A stretch of 64,000 nt of DNA from Phaeosaccion multiseriatum (GCA_965112735.1 OZ218965.1:1860001-1924000), one strand, 5' to 3'. Positions 10,301-22,493 are shown, counted from the stretch's first letter. Translations and numbers: made by a program. The notes: generated by a model from the letters alone, not told the origin.

Positions 10301-13300
10301 TGACAGAGAGACGCTGGGGGGGCACATTCACGCAAACTCGCTCCTTACTTGTCACAAGCGTCTCCAACTCCGTCTTCCTCGGCATCCTCTTGGTTGGGGT
10401 TGTCTACGTCAGGGCAGCTGCGAGGACCAAGGAGCAACAAGCACAGGGGGACAATGTAGTCGCTCAGTGTGTCGACCCTCTACAGGGAGACGCTAGGGGG
10501 TACACGCACGCGATCAGCACGCACACACACATCCACACCATATTCATTCCCACTCCAGTCGGTCCACAGGTTTGAGCACTCACTTGTCGAGATGGTTCGT
10601 AATACCGTCCCCGTCGATGTCTGCAAGCACGAGACGCCGTGGCAGGAGGAGACGGGGAGCGACCCAGCAGCAAAAGACGAAGAAAAGTGGGTCAGACTAG
10701 GAGAGCACTTCCAGTAAAAGAATTTGAGAGGAGGAGGAAGAGGAGGAACGCGAGCGCACAAGACGAGGGGCAACGCGCTGCAGATGTAGAGTCTAAGTTT
10801 GGACGTGCACAATGGAGTGCTTCTCCCCGGGCCCTGCCCTTTCTCACCACACGCGTCTCCTATTCCGTCATTATTGCTGTCTTGTTGGTCGGGGTTGGCT
10901 GTGTCCGGGCAGCTGCGAGGAGTCAGCACGAGGGGGGGAGGAAGTTGTGTAGTCAGTGTGGACCCTCTTCGACACACGGGGGCGTTGCGCACGCACACAC
11001 ATTTGTTGCAGTCGCACTTGCATGTCAAGTGGAGCAGAGAGGAGGGCATTGACTAGGCCAAAACCAAAGACTAGCTAGACACAGAGAGGCGCTGGGGGGG
11101 GCACACGCACGCACGCACGCACGCACGGCGGACAGTCATGAAAAGCAGGGCTACTACCGCAGGCCACAGAGAAATGCGCTGCTGGGGGTGCGCACCCAGG
11201 CCACGCAGCACACACCCACACGCACAAGCAACACGCGATCCACTCCCGTCAAATCGGTCCGAAATGTATAGAATGAATTAAACCACTCACTTGTCCCAAG
11301 GGTCGAAAACGCTGTCCCCGTCGGTGTCTGCAATCAGCAGGGCCGCCACCGCCGCACGAGGCGCACGCCATGGCAGGAGGGGGTGGGGAGCGGCCCAGCA
11401 GAGCATACACAAGGCAAGCGCATGAGAGAAACGATTGTCAGACTGGGGGGGGCAATGAGTAGGGCAGCCACGACAAAAGAATCCGAAGAGCTCACTGGCT
11501 GTGCGGCCATGAAAAGTAAGCAGCGCGTATCGAGGAGCGACGAGATGAAGGTGCGCAAGTCATCCTGAGCTCCGTCCCTTTCCTCACCATCTCACTCGTC
11601 CTTACCTTTACACACTCGAGTGAGTGTTGGGCTAAAAGTGTTGCAGGGATGCACACGGGCGGGGTTCAAGAAGGGAAAGGATGTTTACCGAACAGCAACA
11701 CGAGAGCATCAACGCACAAAGACAGGAGCAAAGGGAGGGGAAGAGGGATGTGAGCGCGAGGGTGTGGGATTGGCGCTCCTTGCCTTCTTGGTCAACTCAG
11801 CACGGGCAGGAGAGTAAATGCACTCCTCAAAGGCACTCTGCCTGCGATTACCCACTTACCAAACTCCTTGCCCCGTGGCCACGCAGCATGAAGCACCATT
11901 CCCTAGAGTCTATTGGCCACAGCCGAGAGTGATACAAGGAAACGTGGGAGACAGGCGCGGATGGATGGTCAGTCATCGTATCACACAGCACGTCATCTGG
12001 GGCGTAGCTATAAGCGTGTCTCTTGTACTTCCCCTTGCATGGACTGGCCCACTTCCCTTTACACACACACACCTCGAGACTACTGCAGGCCGTTTGAGCG
12101 GTGCAGATGGCGGCCGAATTGTCATGAAAGTCGGTAGACTGTGTGGGGGTTGACGATGCGAGTCAGCAAGAGGCCAGGGGCACAGAGGGGATGTAAGGAG
12201 AGGAGCAAGGCTTGAGGCATGGGCCGTTCAGCGGCGGTGCGACAGAAGTAAGCCACAGAAATAGCCAGTTAGGAGAGCGAACGTGGGCTGAGACGAATAA
12301 AGCACAAAACAGGAGTAAGGTTGGCGCAAGTTGCGATCGAATTGCCTTCAAAGCAAGTCCGCAGACTGGTTCGAGGGGAGCAGGGTGTGTGCTCAAGAGA
12401 AAAGAGGGCGGGTGTGCGAGGTCAGCAGAGGGGCACAGGGGGGAGGTCTGGGGTGTGTACTGCCAGTGGTACGACACAAGTAAGATACGCAATTGGCCAA
12501 GCAGGCCGCAAGAGCGGACTGAGAACTCACGCGACAGGAGCTCTCCCCTGAGCAGGTGGCGGTCGAAGTGTCTTGGAAAATGGCACTCTGTGTGGAGCAG
12601 GCAGGGTGTGTGTTGATGAGAAAAGAGGGCAGAAGACCAGCAGAGCGAGGGGCACAGGGGCACAATATCATCCGCCCGTCCACTTTTGATTCGTCAGGGC
12701 CCAGCAGGTGCACGCAAAGACAGAGGGAGAGGGCCGAGGGTACAAGGCTTGCTCGCAAGGAGGCGAGAAACGCACAGGAGCGAGGAGCGGAAGTGACAAA
12801 CAGAAAGGAGGCCAACACACACAGCGAGGAGACCAACCGAACATCGACATGCAGAGCAAGCATGAGAAAATGGGGTGGGAAGGAGGGGGCGCGAGAAGGT
12901 GGAGAGGCACCGCAACGCCCCGTCCCCGTTCATGCGTGTGTAACGTCAACCCCCTCATACCAAAACCGACTCACCTCGCACCTACCGCTTTCCGTGCAGT
13001 CAACAGCGCAGTTCTTCAGGGTGGGCAGCATTGTGAGGTGGGGACAAGCGAGAGAGAGAGGGGCGGAGTGAGCAGAGTCGACATGATGCATCAGTATGAA
13101 CGCAGCCGAAGGAGGGGGGGGGAGAAGGGGGACCCGACCCTGGCCGACAGCGACGGCGCAGGCTTAGACTGGCACGAAGGTCAGGTAGGTGCTAAAGCTG
13201 TCGCAAAGAATGCAGAACAGCTGCACACTACTATAATGAAAGGCGAATCAAGGCCACACTCAGAACCACTTCTCAGCCCCTGCCTGGCGTGTGAGTCCAA

Positions 13301-14531
13301 ACGGCGGATGGAACGAGCGATAGCAAACACTCACCCTGAATGTGGTGCCCTGGGACGTCGAAGAAGCAATGCAGCCATCAGGAAAAAATGCGAAGAGCGT
13401 GGCAGTGAATAGCAGCAGCGTCAGCCGAAGGAGGGTGGCGAGGGAGCCAACCACAGGCCGCCGTGAGGACGAGCAGTAGACAGGGGGCACAGGGGGCACG
13501 TTCGCGGTGTGGCCCAGCCAACCAATCGTTGCGGATGTTTTGGTGAGTCGTGACCGTGGCATGAGGGAAGGCGAGCGGTTTGTGGCAGGGAAGAAGGGAG
13601 GCAGCAAAGCGCAACGCGATCAAGTGGGGCGACGGAATAAAAGTCAGTCATGTGCCCACTTCCTCGAAAGAGAGATTGGTACGGTGAAGGCGTTGACACC
13701 GCCTAGCCCCTCTTCCGAGGAGGCGGACAGCAACTCTAGCCTACACGCAGATAGATGCAGGGGGTACAGGAAGAGTGGCAGGCAACAGGCTGTTGGTGTA
13801 GAGAGAGAGCCTGACTGGCTGTAGTGGCAAAGAGCGCAGGAAGTGCATTGGGCGGGGCGAGTCAAGCACTTGCTTGGTGAGAAGCGCTGGTGAAAGGCGC
13901 AACCGCACCCACCTGGCAGGCCGCGTGTCCCCTACACGGAAGTGGATTGAGGGGGGTCACAGAAGGGCAGGTGCACGTGTCGGAGGATGTGTCGTATGCT
14001 CCACCGCTGAGCCTGCAGATCCCCTCCATGATAATGCCTGTAAGTCATGGTAGGTCCAGGGGAAGGAGGTGAGCAAAAGGCGAGGAGCGGCAAAGGAGAC
14101 AAGAAGCATAAGCGTCCAGCCAATGGGCATGCCGATTACAGAGCAGCAGGGGCACAGGGCTGAGATTGAGTCTGAGGCACACGCTGTCCAGGTGTCTACG
14201 CAACCCGGCCGGGAGGGGCGGAGGCTAGGCAGGCAGCTTAGCTACGGCCGGGGGGTTGAGGCGAAGCTCTGAAGGAGCGACTGGAGCAGCTACTACATGT
14301 GTTATGGAAGGCGATGGCGAGGGTGTCTAGTCTAGCTACTGGACGGCGCGCAGCGGATCACGGCCGCACCAGCCACGCCCCACGCAGCAGCCAGCCCCTT
14401 TGGAACTTACAGGAAAGGTCCCCTGGAGAGAGACATGCGAGAGCTGCGGGTGGTGTTGCTGCGAGGAGGAGGCACAGCACCAGACTGAGGGCCCACCTCC
14501 CGAAGCTGTTCTGCTTCACGGGGGAGAGCAT
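7018..14531 (-). CDS. secreted cysteine-rich protein with thrombospondin type-3 repeats (20+ exons, 3' end outside)
   Basis: Traced exons, 5' to 3': 14531-14411, 14037-13913, 13349-13335, 13013-12975, 12587-12531, 12136-12071, 11909-11860, 11631-11606, 11327-11291, 10912-10848, 10620-10584, 10417-10349, 10119-10073, 9872-9757, 9226-9212, 8950-8900, 8241-8227, 7981-7943, 7323-7309, 7056-7018. They sum to 1044 nt (348 residues), all phases agree, and nearly all donors are GTGAGT or GTAAGT type. The protein starts MLSPVKQNSFGRW, then a hydrophobic signal core ending PAALA. Exons 9-13 encode thrombospondin type-3 repeats (DTDGDSVFDPWDN, NPDQQDSNNDGIGDAC, DIDGDGITNHLDN), which in known proteins bind calcium outside the cell. 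A module C-x3-GG-...-DTC-x-C occurs twice (exons 2 and 14). Each is followed by repeats of xxxFx-[ND]C-x3/4-C-...-C, encoded by a 15-nt plus a 39-51-nt exon, or fused in one exon (5 and 6). The last visible donor leads into the intron that holds the retrotransposon, so the end lies left of the window or is lost. Adhesion or matrix function is an inference. Confidence 0.85.
7943..8241 (-). other. exon cassette 2 (DSTFK + DCDDVLCIDDACD)
   Basis: The 15-nt exon is 8241-8227 with donor GTACGTAG. The 39-nt exon is 7981-7943 with donor GTGAGTCGG. Both are phase 0 and flanked by introns nearly identical to cassette 1. Confidence 0.78.
8900..9226 (-). other. exon cassette 3 (SKTFI + 17-residue Cys exon)
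   Basis: The 15-nt exon (9226-9212) reads SKTFI between CTCCCAG and GTAAGT. The 51-nt exon (8950-8900) reads NCNVDCIIGAHLRKSCQ between CCTTGCAG and GTGAGTCGG. Both are phase 0. The flanks of the second exon match cassettes 1 and 2 almost base for base as far as 8986, but the exon itself differs in sequence and is 12 nt longer. Confidence 0.75.
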
Positions 14532-15480
14532 GGCTGTAGTCTCGCAGACTCTCCAAATGCCCGCTGCGACGAAAGGCAGGCAAGCAAGAAACAGGGGCCA
14601 AGCAGCCATAACAAGCCGTCATGAAGGCTCCGCAACTTGATAAATCTGCCACATCTCTCAACTGAATCAAGCAGAAGCCTGCAGAGCAGTGGATTCGCAC
14701 AGCAGACAGGAGGTTGCGGCGAGACGAAGCAGCCTAAAAATGCGCGAGGAGGAGAGGAGGCAGTCAATCTCAATCGGGGAAGAAAACATTCCGTCGATTC
14801 GGATACACCACTCTCTGCCTGGATACAATCTTAGACCAGCCAAGGTTATTGCTTGGGCAGTCCTTCTCCCCCTTTCTTCCTCACCACACACCCGCCCGTG
14901 CCTCTCCCGGTTTGTCCGCCTCTCCTCAAACGATTTACCTGGCCCTGTTGCCACTGTTGCAGGGAAAGTGCGCTGCATACAGGGAGGGAGGTTGGATGTA
15001 CGCGCCCCCCTGGGCCCGCACCCCCCCGAGCAGCCCCCCCGACAAGATCCGAAAAGTTCTTTTAAATTCTTACTTAAAGTTAAAAGACGGGAAGAGGAAG
15101 AAGAAGAAGAGAAAAGATGAGGAAGCTTTGTTAAAGACTGGCAAGGACCGATGCAATACGAAGCGGCAGCGGTCAATGGACAGCGTGCAGCAATGGTGGG
15201 GTTATCGAGACGCCAGTGGCCGTGGACAAACAGGGAGCAAGCAATGGAGAAGAAAGGGAAGAAGGGCGGCATTTGATCATGCAACCTGAACCTCGAGTTT
15301 CGTATTGGCTGTTGCCTTCGTCCTATTCTGGGTCTGTGACGGCATAAAATCCCCCGCCTCAATTGCGGATTTAGCGGTTTGTGCTCCTGCTGCTGTCGCT
15401 CCTTGTTATTGGAGGCGAGGCTGCCTCTCCCTGCTGAAGTGGGAGCGGGCCATGGAGGCGTGGACCCAGTTTCTCGCCTG
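14532..15480. other. upstream region of the thrombospondin-repeat gene, no gene seen
   Basis: A long minus-strand frame (15710-14667) crosses this stretch but has low-complexity, Arg/Ser-rich content, no recognisable domain and overlaps direct repeats. I treat it as chance. The region should contain the promoter and 5' leader of the gene starting at 14531, but I cannot point to a specific element. Confidence 0.4.
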
Positions 15481-15520
15481 CTGTCGGTGGTCTCCGGCGC
15501 CGAGGGGCGGGGAGTTGCAG

Positions 15521-15700
15521 AGCAGCGGCAGCCGGAGCGGCCGGGAGCATTGGGAGGAAAGGGGGTTAGCAAGGCAATGGCAGTCACCACCAGCTGAGCA
15601 ACCTGCACCAAAGCAGCGGCAGCCGGAGCGGGAGCATTGGAGGAAAGGGGGTTAGCAAGGCAATGGCAGTCACTACCAGCTGAGCAAGCAACCTGCACCA
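15521..15700 (+). repeat. direct repeat, two copies of about 90 bp
   Basis: The segment starting AGCAGCGGCAGCCGGAGCGG at 15521 and ending ACCTGCACCA at 15610 recurs at about 15612-15700 with a few changes and a small deletion. The array is not coding as far as can be seen. Confidence 0.8.
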
Positions 15701-16219
15701 CGCCGCTCACAAGAGAGCGGAGCAGGGAAGACGGGGAAATATGGCAGCAGCTGCGAAGGATGGATGTTGGGATATCTCCCTCTCTGGAGACTAGCGTGGT
15801 ACTTGCAAGGGTTGTGGGAAAGCGTCTTATTAGCTACACCATGTTAAAGAGGAGGGAAGGGGAGGGAACGGCGATATAGAGATCGATATCCAGTGTCGAC
15901 ATCGATTTATCTCAGCACTGAGTCCGAGCGCCGGGGGTTACGCTTCTCCGAGACCTTCTAAGAAATGATTTCGGCCGCCCGCGAGGTTTGTCTGGCTCCT
16001 GGCTTGCTTCTTCGAATGATTCTAAAGACCTTACAGTTGTAGCTGTGAGAGAAAGGGGAAAGACACCAAAAAAAAGGGGGTTCCAATCGACCCCTGACAC
16101 GCTATCGCCCACGTTCTCGATAGCGCGCCGGCTGGCGCCGGCGTCGGTCCCTGACATGGTTCTGAGACAGGCCAGCCCAGAAGCAGGAAGCAGCCTTGGC
16201 CCTCATCATTGCCTTGCTT

Positions 16220-16360
16220 TCCCCCAGAACCTGGAACCTGCCTTCGGCCCCTGACAAGGTTCTGAGGCGACCCTGGCCAGAACCTGGAACCTGGCCGGCT
16301 GACCCTGGCCAGAACCTGGAACCTGGCCGGCTGACGCCGGCCAGAACCTGGAACCCAGGT
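16220..16360 (+). repeat. short tandem repeat around GGCCAGAACCTGGAACCTGG
   Basis: Roughly 32-bp units containing CCAGAACCTGGAACC and GGCCGGCTGA recur three to four times. Each unit contains small palindromes (CCAGG/CCTGG, GGCCGGC). Confidence 0.75.
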
Positions 16361-16501
16361 TCTACCAGGTGCAGGGGGACCTTATCATTGCCTTATTACA
16401 TGGCCTTTTCTCTATTGCTTTAGGCAAGGGTACTTACGAAAACGAGTCGTTACTGTGATTTCGCGGTTGAGTGGCACTTTTACAACGCCAAATGACGATT
16501 T

Positions 16502-17033
16502 TTTTGACGACGTTTGACGACGTTTGACGACGCTTTCGGCCCTGGAAGAGGTTATCAGATTACTGATTACGGCCGGCGCAGCCGGCCTGATTACTGATTA
16601 CTGTCGGCGCCAGCCGGCCTGATTACTGATTATGGCGCCAGCCGGGCCTGATTACTGATTATGGCCGGCGCCAGCCGGGTCTGATTACTGATTATGACCG
16701 GCGCCAGCCGGCCTGATTACTGATTATGACGGACGCTAGCCGGCCTGATTACTGATTATTGGCGCCAGCCGGCCTGATCACTGATTATGGTCGGCGAATA
16801 CTGTAACCTCTTCCAGGGCCGAGACGCTTTAGCCCCCTATTTGACGCCCTTGACGCCTTTTGACGCCCTTTGACGCCCTTTGACGCACTTTGACGCCCTT
16901 TTATCTTAATTCGCCTTAATTTCGTCTAAAAAAAATCACGTAAAAAAAAAATCACGGAAAAGGGCGTAAAAGGGCGTCAAAAGGCGTCAAAGGGCGTCAA
17001 ATAGGGGGCTAAAATAAAGCGTCGTCAAACGTC
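16502..17033. mobile_element. foldback (nested inverted-repeat) element
   Basis: The outer 17-nt ends are perfect inverted copies: ACGTTTGACGACGCTTT at 16520-16536 and its complement at 17016-17032. Inside, 16537-16555 (CGGCCCTGGAAGAGGTTA) is inverted at 16804-16821. The block 16829-16900 (AGCCCCCTATTTGACGCC then TTTGACGCC repeats) is inverted at 16957-17012. Between the inner arms (16556-16796) lie about eight copies of a 30-odd bp unit with TGATTACTGATTA and the palindrome GGCCGGCGCCAGCCGG. No coding capacity was seen. This is consistent with a non-autonomous foldback or MITE-like transposable element. Confidence 0.75.
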
Positions 17034-17206
17034 CCCAACTGTGAAGTTTCATGAATCACCAACTTTGCTGAGGGGCCAGCTGTGGGACGATAATAAACCC
17101 AACCCCAAACGGAATTAGAGAAGCAGAAAGAGGCGCAGGGGAAGGGAGGGGAGGGGGGGAGAGACTGCGAGAGAGGTGCACGAAGGATCTATTGCTTTCC
17201 AACGCC

Positions 17207-20200
17207 ATGATACACTTCCCCTCCGACGAGGCTTGCACGCATCTCAGCGCCGCTGCTGCCGATGGTTCTTCCGCTAGCTTCAAGGGAAGTGTGGCCCTTG
17301 CCGTCTTCGTGGGGAGCCAAGCTGGCCACCTCGTGAAAGCAATATGTGCGCCGGAAGGTAATGGTACTGAGAGGAGATAAAGGAAAATATTCAGACTCTT
17401 TCGTGTCCTTAACCTTAACCATTATCCGTAACCCCTCCCTCCCTAATCCTCAGACGTCGAGCCCGTCAACGCTTTCCTCGCTAGTGGTGGCGACACGGAG
17501 GGCGGTGTCCTGCTCCCTTCTCCCATCTCTCACAGCCCGCACGAGGACGGTGGCGACGCCTGCGTTTACGCCGTCCTTGCCCCCTCCTTGCTCACGCGCA
17601 CCGCGGACAAGAGCTCAGAGGCGGCCATCTTTGTGTCTTCCTTGGCTGCGGGGTCGGTGATCGTCTTCTGCGGAGACGGGAGTCCCAGCCGTGATCAGCT
17701 GCCGTGCTTCGCTTCCCTGGAGGTCCGTTTGTAACATGCACAGCAGCAAGTGCCAAAAGCGAGGCGGAAGGGGACAGAAACGTAGGGGTTTCTCACTCAC
17801 CCACTCCTCGACTATGCTCTCTCAATCCGCTCAGGCCATCTCTGAACTCATCAGCCCCCCCCCTGCCGGAGCGGAGGCCACCTCTTCAGCTGCGCCAGGC
17901 CAGGCAGGCAATGCGACCGCCGCCTCGCAGCTCCCCCCTCTGCTGTGGGTCTTCCCTTCTCTGTTCCAGGGGGAGGAGAGTGCCCAAGGAGGAGGGGCGG
18001 GGAAGGGAAAGGGTAAGGCAAAGACAAAGGCCAAGAAACCCAAGAGCGGCAGGTACGCAGGATAAGTGGGGAGAACAGGGATACAAGTAGGCAGGGTTGC
18101 TGTGGGTGTGATAGAAGGGTGAGGCGACGCGATCATTGACGGAGGTACCGGCGTCTGCAGTCGCGCAAAAGGGTAGTGGAGGGGACAGCGTATGGAAGGC
18201 CTTCGAAAGGGAGGGAGGCATCCTCTCTCTCTCTGTCTCTCTCTCGTGTGGATGGACTGATGGCAGATCCCTTCTCCTTTTTCTACTTTGCCTCACCCGT
18301 ATGCGCTGAGAAGGCAGCTGATGGACTCTGTGCTGCAGCACGAGACAGCCCTAGAGGTGGACGATGCCCTGGAGAGCCGTGAGCATGCTCGGGCTGTGCT
18401 GGCGAGTTTGGTGAGTGCTTGCCTTGCATGGGTCCTTACGTGGGTGCGTGGGTGGGGGGATACATACGTACGTAAGTGCTTGCATGGGTGGGTGTGTGAG
18501 TGCATGGGTGGGTGGGTAAGTGAGTATGCGAGTGAGTGAGTGAGGTGGTGAGTGTGCGAGTGAGTGAGTGAGCGTGTGAGCAGTGAGTGAGGTAGTGAGT
18601 GTGCGAGTGAGTGAGTGAGCGTGTGAGTGTGTGAGTGTGTGAGTGATGAGTGCGTGCGTGGGGTGGGAAGCTGTAGTGAGTCAATGGCTGTGTGGGACTG
18701 AGGGAGGAAATTATGTCAGAGGGGGACGGGAAGGATTGAGAACCAATTGTGGGTGAGCGAGTCCGTCATATGTGAGTCATAGGAGCCAAAGGTCTACCCT
18801 ACCCCGCCCTCCCTCTCCCCCTCTGTATACACACGCAAACACACTCACTCCCTCCCTCCCTCACTCCCTCCCTCCCTCCCTCACTCACTCACTCACTCAC
18901 TCTCTTCCTCTCCTTCAGATGAAGCGCCGCGACGCCCTGGCCCTGACCACATCTACTGACAGCCCCCTGCAGTGGACGGCGGAGTCCCTCTCATCAACCG
19001 AAGTGAGCGCCTCTCTGACCAAGCTCAAGGACAAGGTCCACGCCACTGCTGCGCCCCTCACCTTCAGCGGCAAGATGTGCACAGGAGGCATGCTTGCCGC
19101 CTACCTGCGGGCCTGCGCGATGGGGCTCAAGGGCGGGGGGAAGGTGAGCTGCCTCTCTCTCTCTCCCTCTCTCTCTCTCTCCTCTTGTCTGCTGCTCTCT
19201 CTCTCTCCCTCTTTCTCTCTCTCCTCTTGTCTCCTTCTCTCCCTCTCTCCATCTCTCTCTCTCTCCCCTCTCTCTCTTCTGTCTCCCGCTCTCTCTCTTG
19301 TCTCCTTCTCTCCCTCTCTCCATCTCTCTCTCCCGCTCTCTCTTCTGTCTCCTGCTCTCTCTTCTGTCTCCCGCTCTCTCTCTCTCCCTCTCTCTCTCCT
19401 CTCTCACCCTCTCTCCATCTCTCCCTCTCTTTGCGCGTCTCTCTCTCTCCGTCTCTTGTCCCCGCTTGCCCCTCCTGACCCGGGCACCATGCAGCTCCCT
19501 GTGTTGGCTGCCCAGGCATGCTCTCTCGAGGCCCACTTCGCCAGCGCCTTGTCCTTCAGCAAGGCCCTCCTGCGAAGGCTGCTCGAGGAAAGGATCAGAG
19601 CACCAGCGGGGATAAGGACCGGCACCACAGGCACCGCTGCTGCAGAGGAAGGTGATGACTCCTCCGCCATGACGGCAACAACAGCGACAACGGCCTCTCG
19701 TAGCGACCCAAGCGACGGCACGGAAGGCACCGGAGGAGGAGACATCGTCGTGGTGCTGCCGGTGGACACGCTTCGTTTAGAGGCCGCCCTTGCATTGTGC
19801 GTGGGAGAGGCGGAGGGGGCGTTTCTCGAGGCTTGTCAGAGCGTAGTCAGCAGCAGCGGCGGCAGCGGAGGGGGGGAAGGAGGAGGGGATGACAGTGGAC
19901 GGGATGGCAGTGGACTGGACGTGGGGCGGATCAAGGCGGAGGCTCTGACGGCCCTGACAGAAGCCGCCGCTCCCGTGGTGCAACTCAAGCGCGCGGAGAA
20001 CTCGGCGGCCACCACCGCTCTGTGCCAAGCCGCTCTCGCCAAGTGCGTGCCGGCCTTCCTGTCTGCGTTAGAGACGACGTGGGCCCAGGCCAGCACCAGC
20101 ACCAACACCAACAGCAGCAACAGTAACAGCGGCGAATACGACAAGGGCAGCGAAGGAAGTGAACGTAGCAGCACGGGTGGTGGAGGAGGCGAGGAGAGCG

Positions 20201-20715
20201 AGGCAGGTGACGGGGGGCGGGGCTTAGACCTGTGGGCAGAGCGCTACCTCGCGGCCATCCGATCTCTCTCCACGGCGTACTCAGCCGCGACGGGGGGCGT
20301 GGGGAGGGCAAGGTGGGAGGTGCTCGGGGAATACCTGGCGGGCGAGGCGAGGGAATTGTTTGAGTCAAGGGTGGTGCAGGGTATCCAAGGCGGTCGGGCG
20401 GCGAGAGAAGCGCTGGCGGGGAGGGCGGCGGCAATGGAGGAGAGGAGGAAGGAGGTGGACAAGGTCAGGAAGGAGAGGGAGGAGGATGTGCAGAGGCAGA
20501 AGGAGGAGCTCGAAGCTGAGGCACAGGCACAGGTGAGTAGAGCGGGGAGGAGGAGGAGGAGGAGGAGGAGGAGACCCAACGAATTTTTTCGGTCCTCTCT
20601 TCTCAGCGTCTCTGTCTCTCACGCTCTCCTCCCCCAACCCCCTTCGCCCCACCCTCTCCATATCTCCTCCCTCTCTCTCTCTCTCCCTCTATGTCTCTGG
20701 CTCTCTCTCTCTCTT

Positions 20716-20759
<44 letters not shown>

Positions 20760-20786
20760 TCTCTCTCTCTCTCTGTCTCTCTCTTT

Positions 20787-20820
<34 letters not shown>

Positions 20821-22493
20821 TTCTCCCTCTCTCTCTCGTTACCTTCCTGCTGCCCCGCACATGCTGCCCCGCATATGCTGCGGTTGATGCACCAACGGCT
20901 CTTCACATCAGACGGAGGCCTCAGAGCACGAGCGGCAAGAAGCTCTCGCCCAAGAGGCACTGCTGCTCAGCGACATTGCCAAGGTCAGGGCCTCTGCCGA
21001 AAGACATGTCAAGCACATCGCAGGGGAGGCGGAGACAGCGTCAGGCAACACCGAGAAGCAGATGAAGGAGGTGATGTGCCGCAGGAGGGGGCAAGAGGGA
21101 GGGGAAGGGGAAGAAGGGGAAGAAGGGCATGAGGAGGATGGGGGAGGGGTGGAGAGGGGATCTCCACGGAGTTGTGCATGCCGCTGCTGGATGGGCATGG
21201 GTGAGCATGGGTAGCATGCGGGTAGAGAGCGAGAGAGTTTGTGGAAGCGTGTGTAAAGTCAAAGCCCTGCTCATTAGCTTCACTCGTGCCACCCCGTCCT
21301 CTCTCTCTCTCTCTCTGTGTGCGTGTGTGTGTATCCGTCTGTGTCGGCCGATTGGCCCCCCACAGCTCGAGTCCGTTCAGCAGCACATGCTAGAGGCGTA
21401 TGGGCAGGTGCACGCCAACGCGGAAGCTCTCGCTGCGGAGCTCCAAGCTACCAAGAAGGCAGCAGATGCAGCCAAGCAGGAGGAGGCAAGGAGGGAGGCG
21501 CAGGCTTTGGAGGCAGAGAAGCGGCGTCTGTCAGACCAGGTGGGCGGGGGGGGGGGGGGAGAGGGACGATGATCGCACAAGAGGGACGAAGGGGACGAAG
21601 GGGAAGGAGGGGTGAGGATGGCAGCAGTAGGGATGGCCGAGACCCCTCTCCACACCCTCTTCTCTCTTTCTCACTCCCCCAACATACACACACACTCACT
21701 TTATCCTCTATTTTTGTCGCGTCCGCCCCCCCCCCCCCCCCGGCCCTCTCCCTCTCCCTCTCCTTTTCCCTCCCTCTCCTTCTGTCTCATTCTGCCCCTC
21801 TGTCGCAGGTGGGGTGGATGATTGACCAAGGCTCTGTCGTAACGGCTTCAAACAACATCAGAGTGCGTCGCCAGGTGAGAGAACAGGCCGTACAACCACA
21901 TCGCACAGCACATGAGAGGCCATCGATGTGTCACAGAGCGTCCGAAAGCCCCTCTTGCTGTCATAAATGTATTCCTTCAGAGAGTCTCCAGCGATGAGCG
22001 ATGCCCCCCCCTCCTCCTAACCTCCGTACTTTCTTCCCTCCTCCTCCTCCTCCTCCTCCTCCTCCTCCTCCTCCTCCTCCTCCTCCTCCTCCTCCTCCTC
22101 CAGAGCTCCTTCTCGTCCGCAGGGCTGAGGGTGGAAGTATCAGGGCTGAGCGGCGAGGCCCCCCGGGAGAAGATGCGAGGGGTGGTGTCAGGACTCACGG
22201 ACTCACTGCTTGATGGCGTTTCGGAGTCCGCAGAGAGGCAGGCCCTGAGGGATAGGGTGGCCCGGAGGATGAATCCGTACAGTAAGAACAAGTTCATTGA
22301 CCTCGTGTATAGAGAGGCAGACAGAGGCAGGGACGCCAGGAGGGAGACCGAGGAGACTCAGAAGGCTAAGGCTAAGGAGACCGAGCATACAACGGCAATG
22401 GCACCGATGGAGACGAGGACAGAGGCAAGCGAGGGACAGACGGAGAGGGAGGCCAAGACCGGTACAAGCGGCAGCGATGCAGTGGTGCAATAA
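17207..22493 (+). CDS. guanylate-binding-protein-like protein with degenerate GTPase motifs
   Basis: Ten exons: 17207-17357, 17454-17722, 17835-18052, 18311-18410, 18919-19143, 19495-20532, 20912-21070, 21366-21539, 21809-21874, 22104-22493. The total is 2790 nt, 929 residues. Segment order follows the dynamin-like GBP family. A beta strand and loop where the P-loop should be (FVGSQAGHLVKA, residues 34-45) comes first. Then comes a segment matching the LLSSxFVYNS region (SSEAAIFVSSLAAGSVIVF), then LLWVF, RRDALALTTS, and the conserved linker plus helical start LTFSGKMCTGGMLAAYLRAC. A long helical/coiled-coil C-terminus follows. The usual GxxxxGKS, DTEG and TLRD signatures are absent, so GTP hydrolysis is doubtful. 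The start ATG is the first in its frame, but an upstream exon cannot be excluded. The exon 3-4 junction (acceptor at 18310) is the least certain. Introns 5, 6 and 9 are CT or CTC microsatellites. Confidence 0.75.
18425..18660 (+). repeat. GTGAGTGAGTG-type microsatellite at an intron start
   Basis: Begins at the donor of exon 4 (18411) and consists mainly of GAGT/GTGT units, each of which resembles a GTGAGT 5' splice site. Confidence 0.85.

Noticed and set aside
14667-15710. 347-codon open frame on the minus strand
   Set aside because: Composition is Arg/Ser/Pro low complexity with no domain. It covers two direct repeats and overlaps the upstream region of a well-supported gene; it is probably a chance frame in GC-rich DNA.
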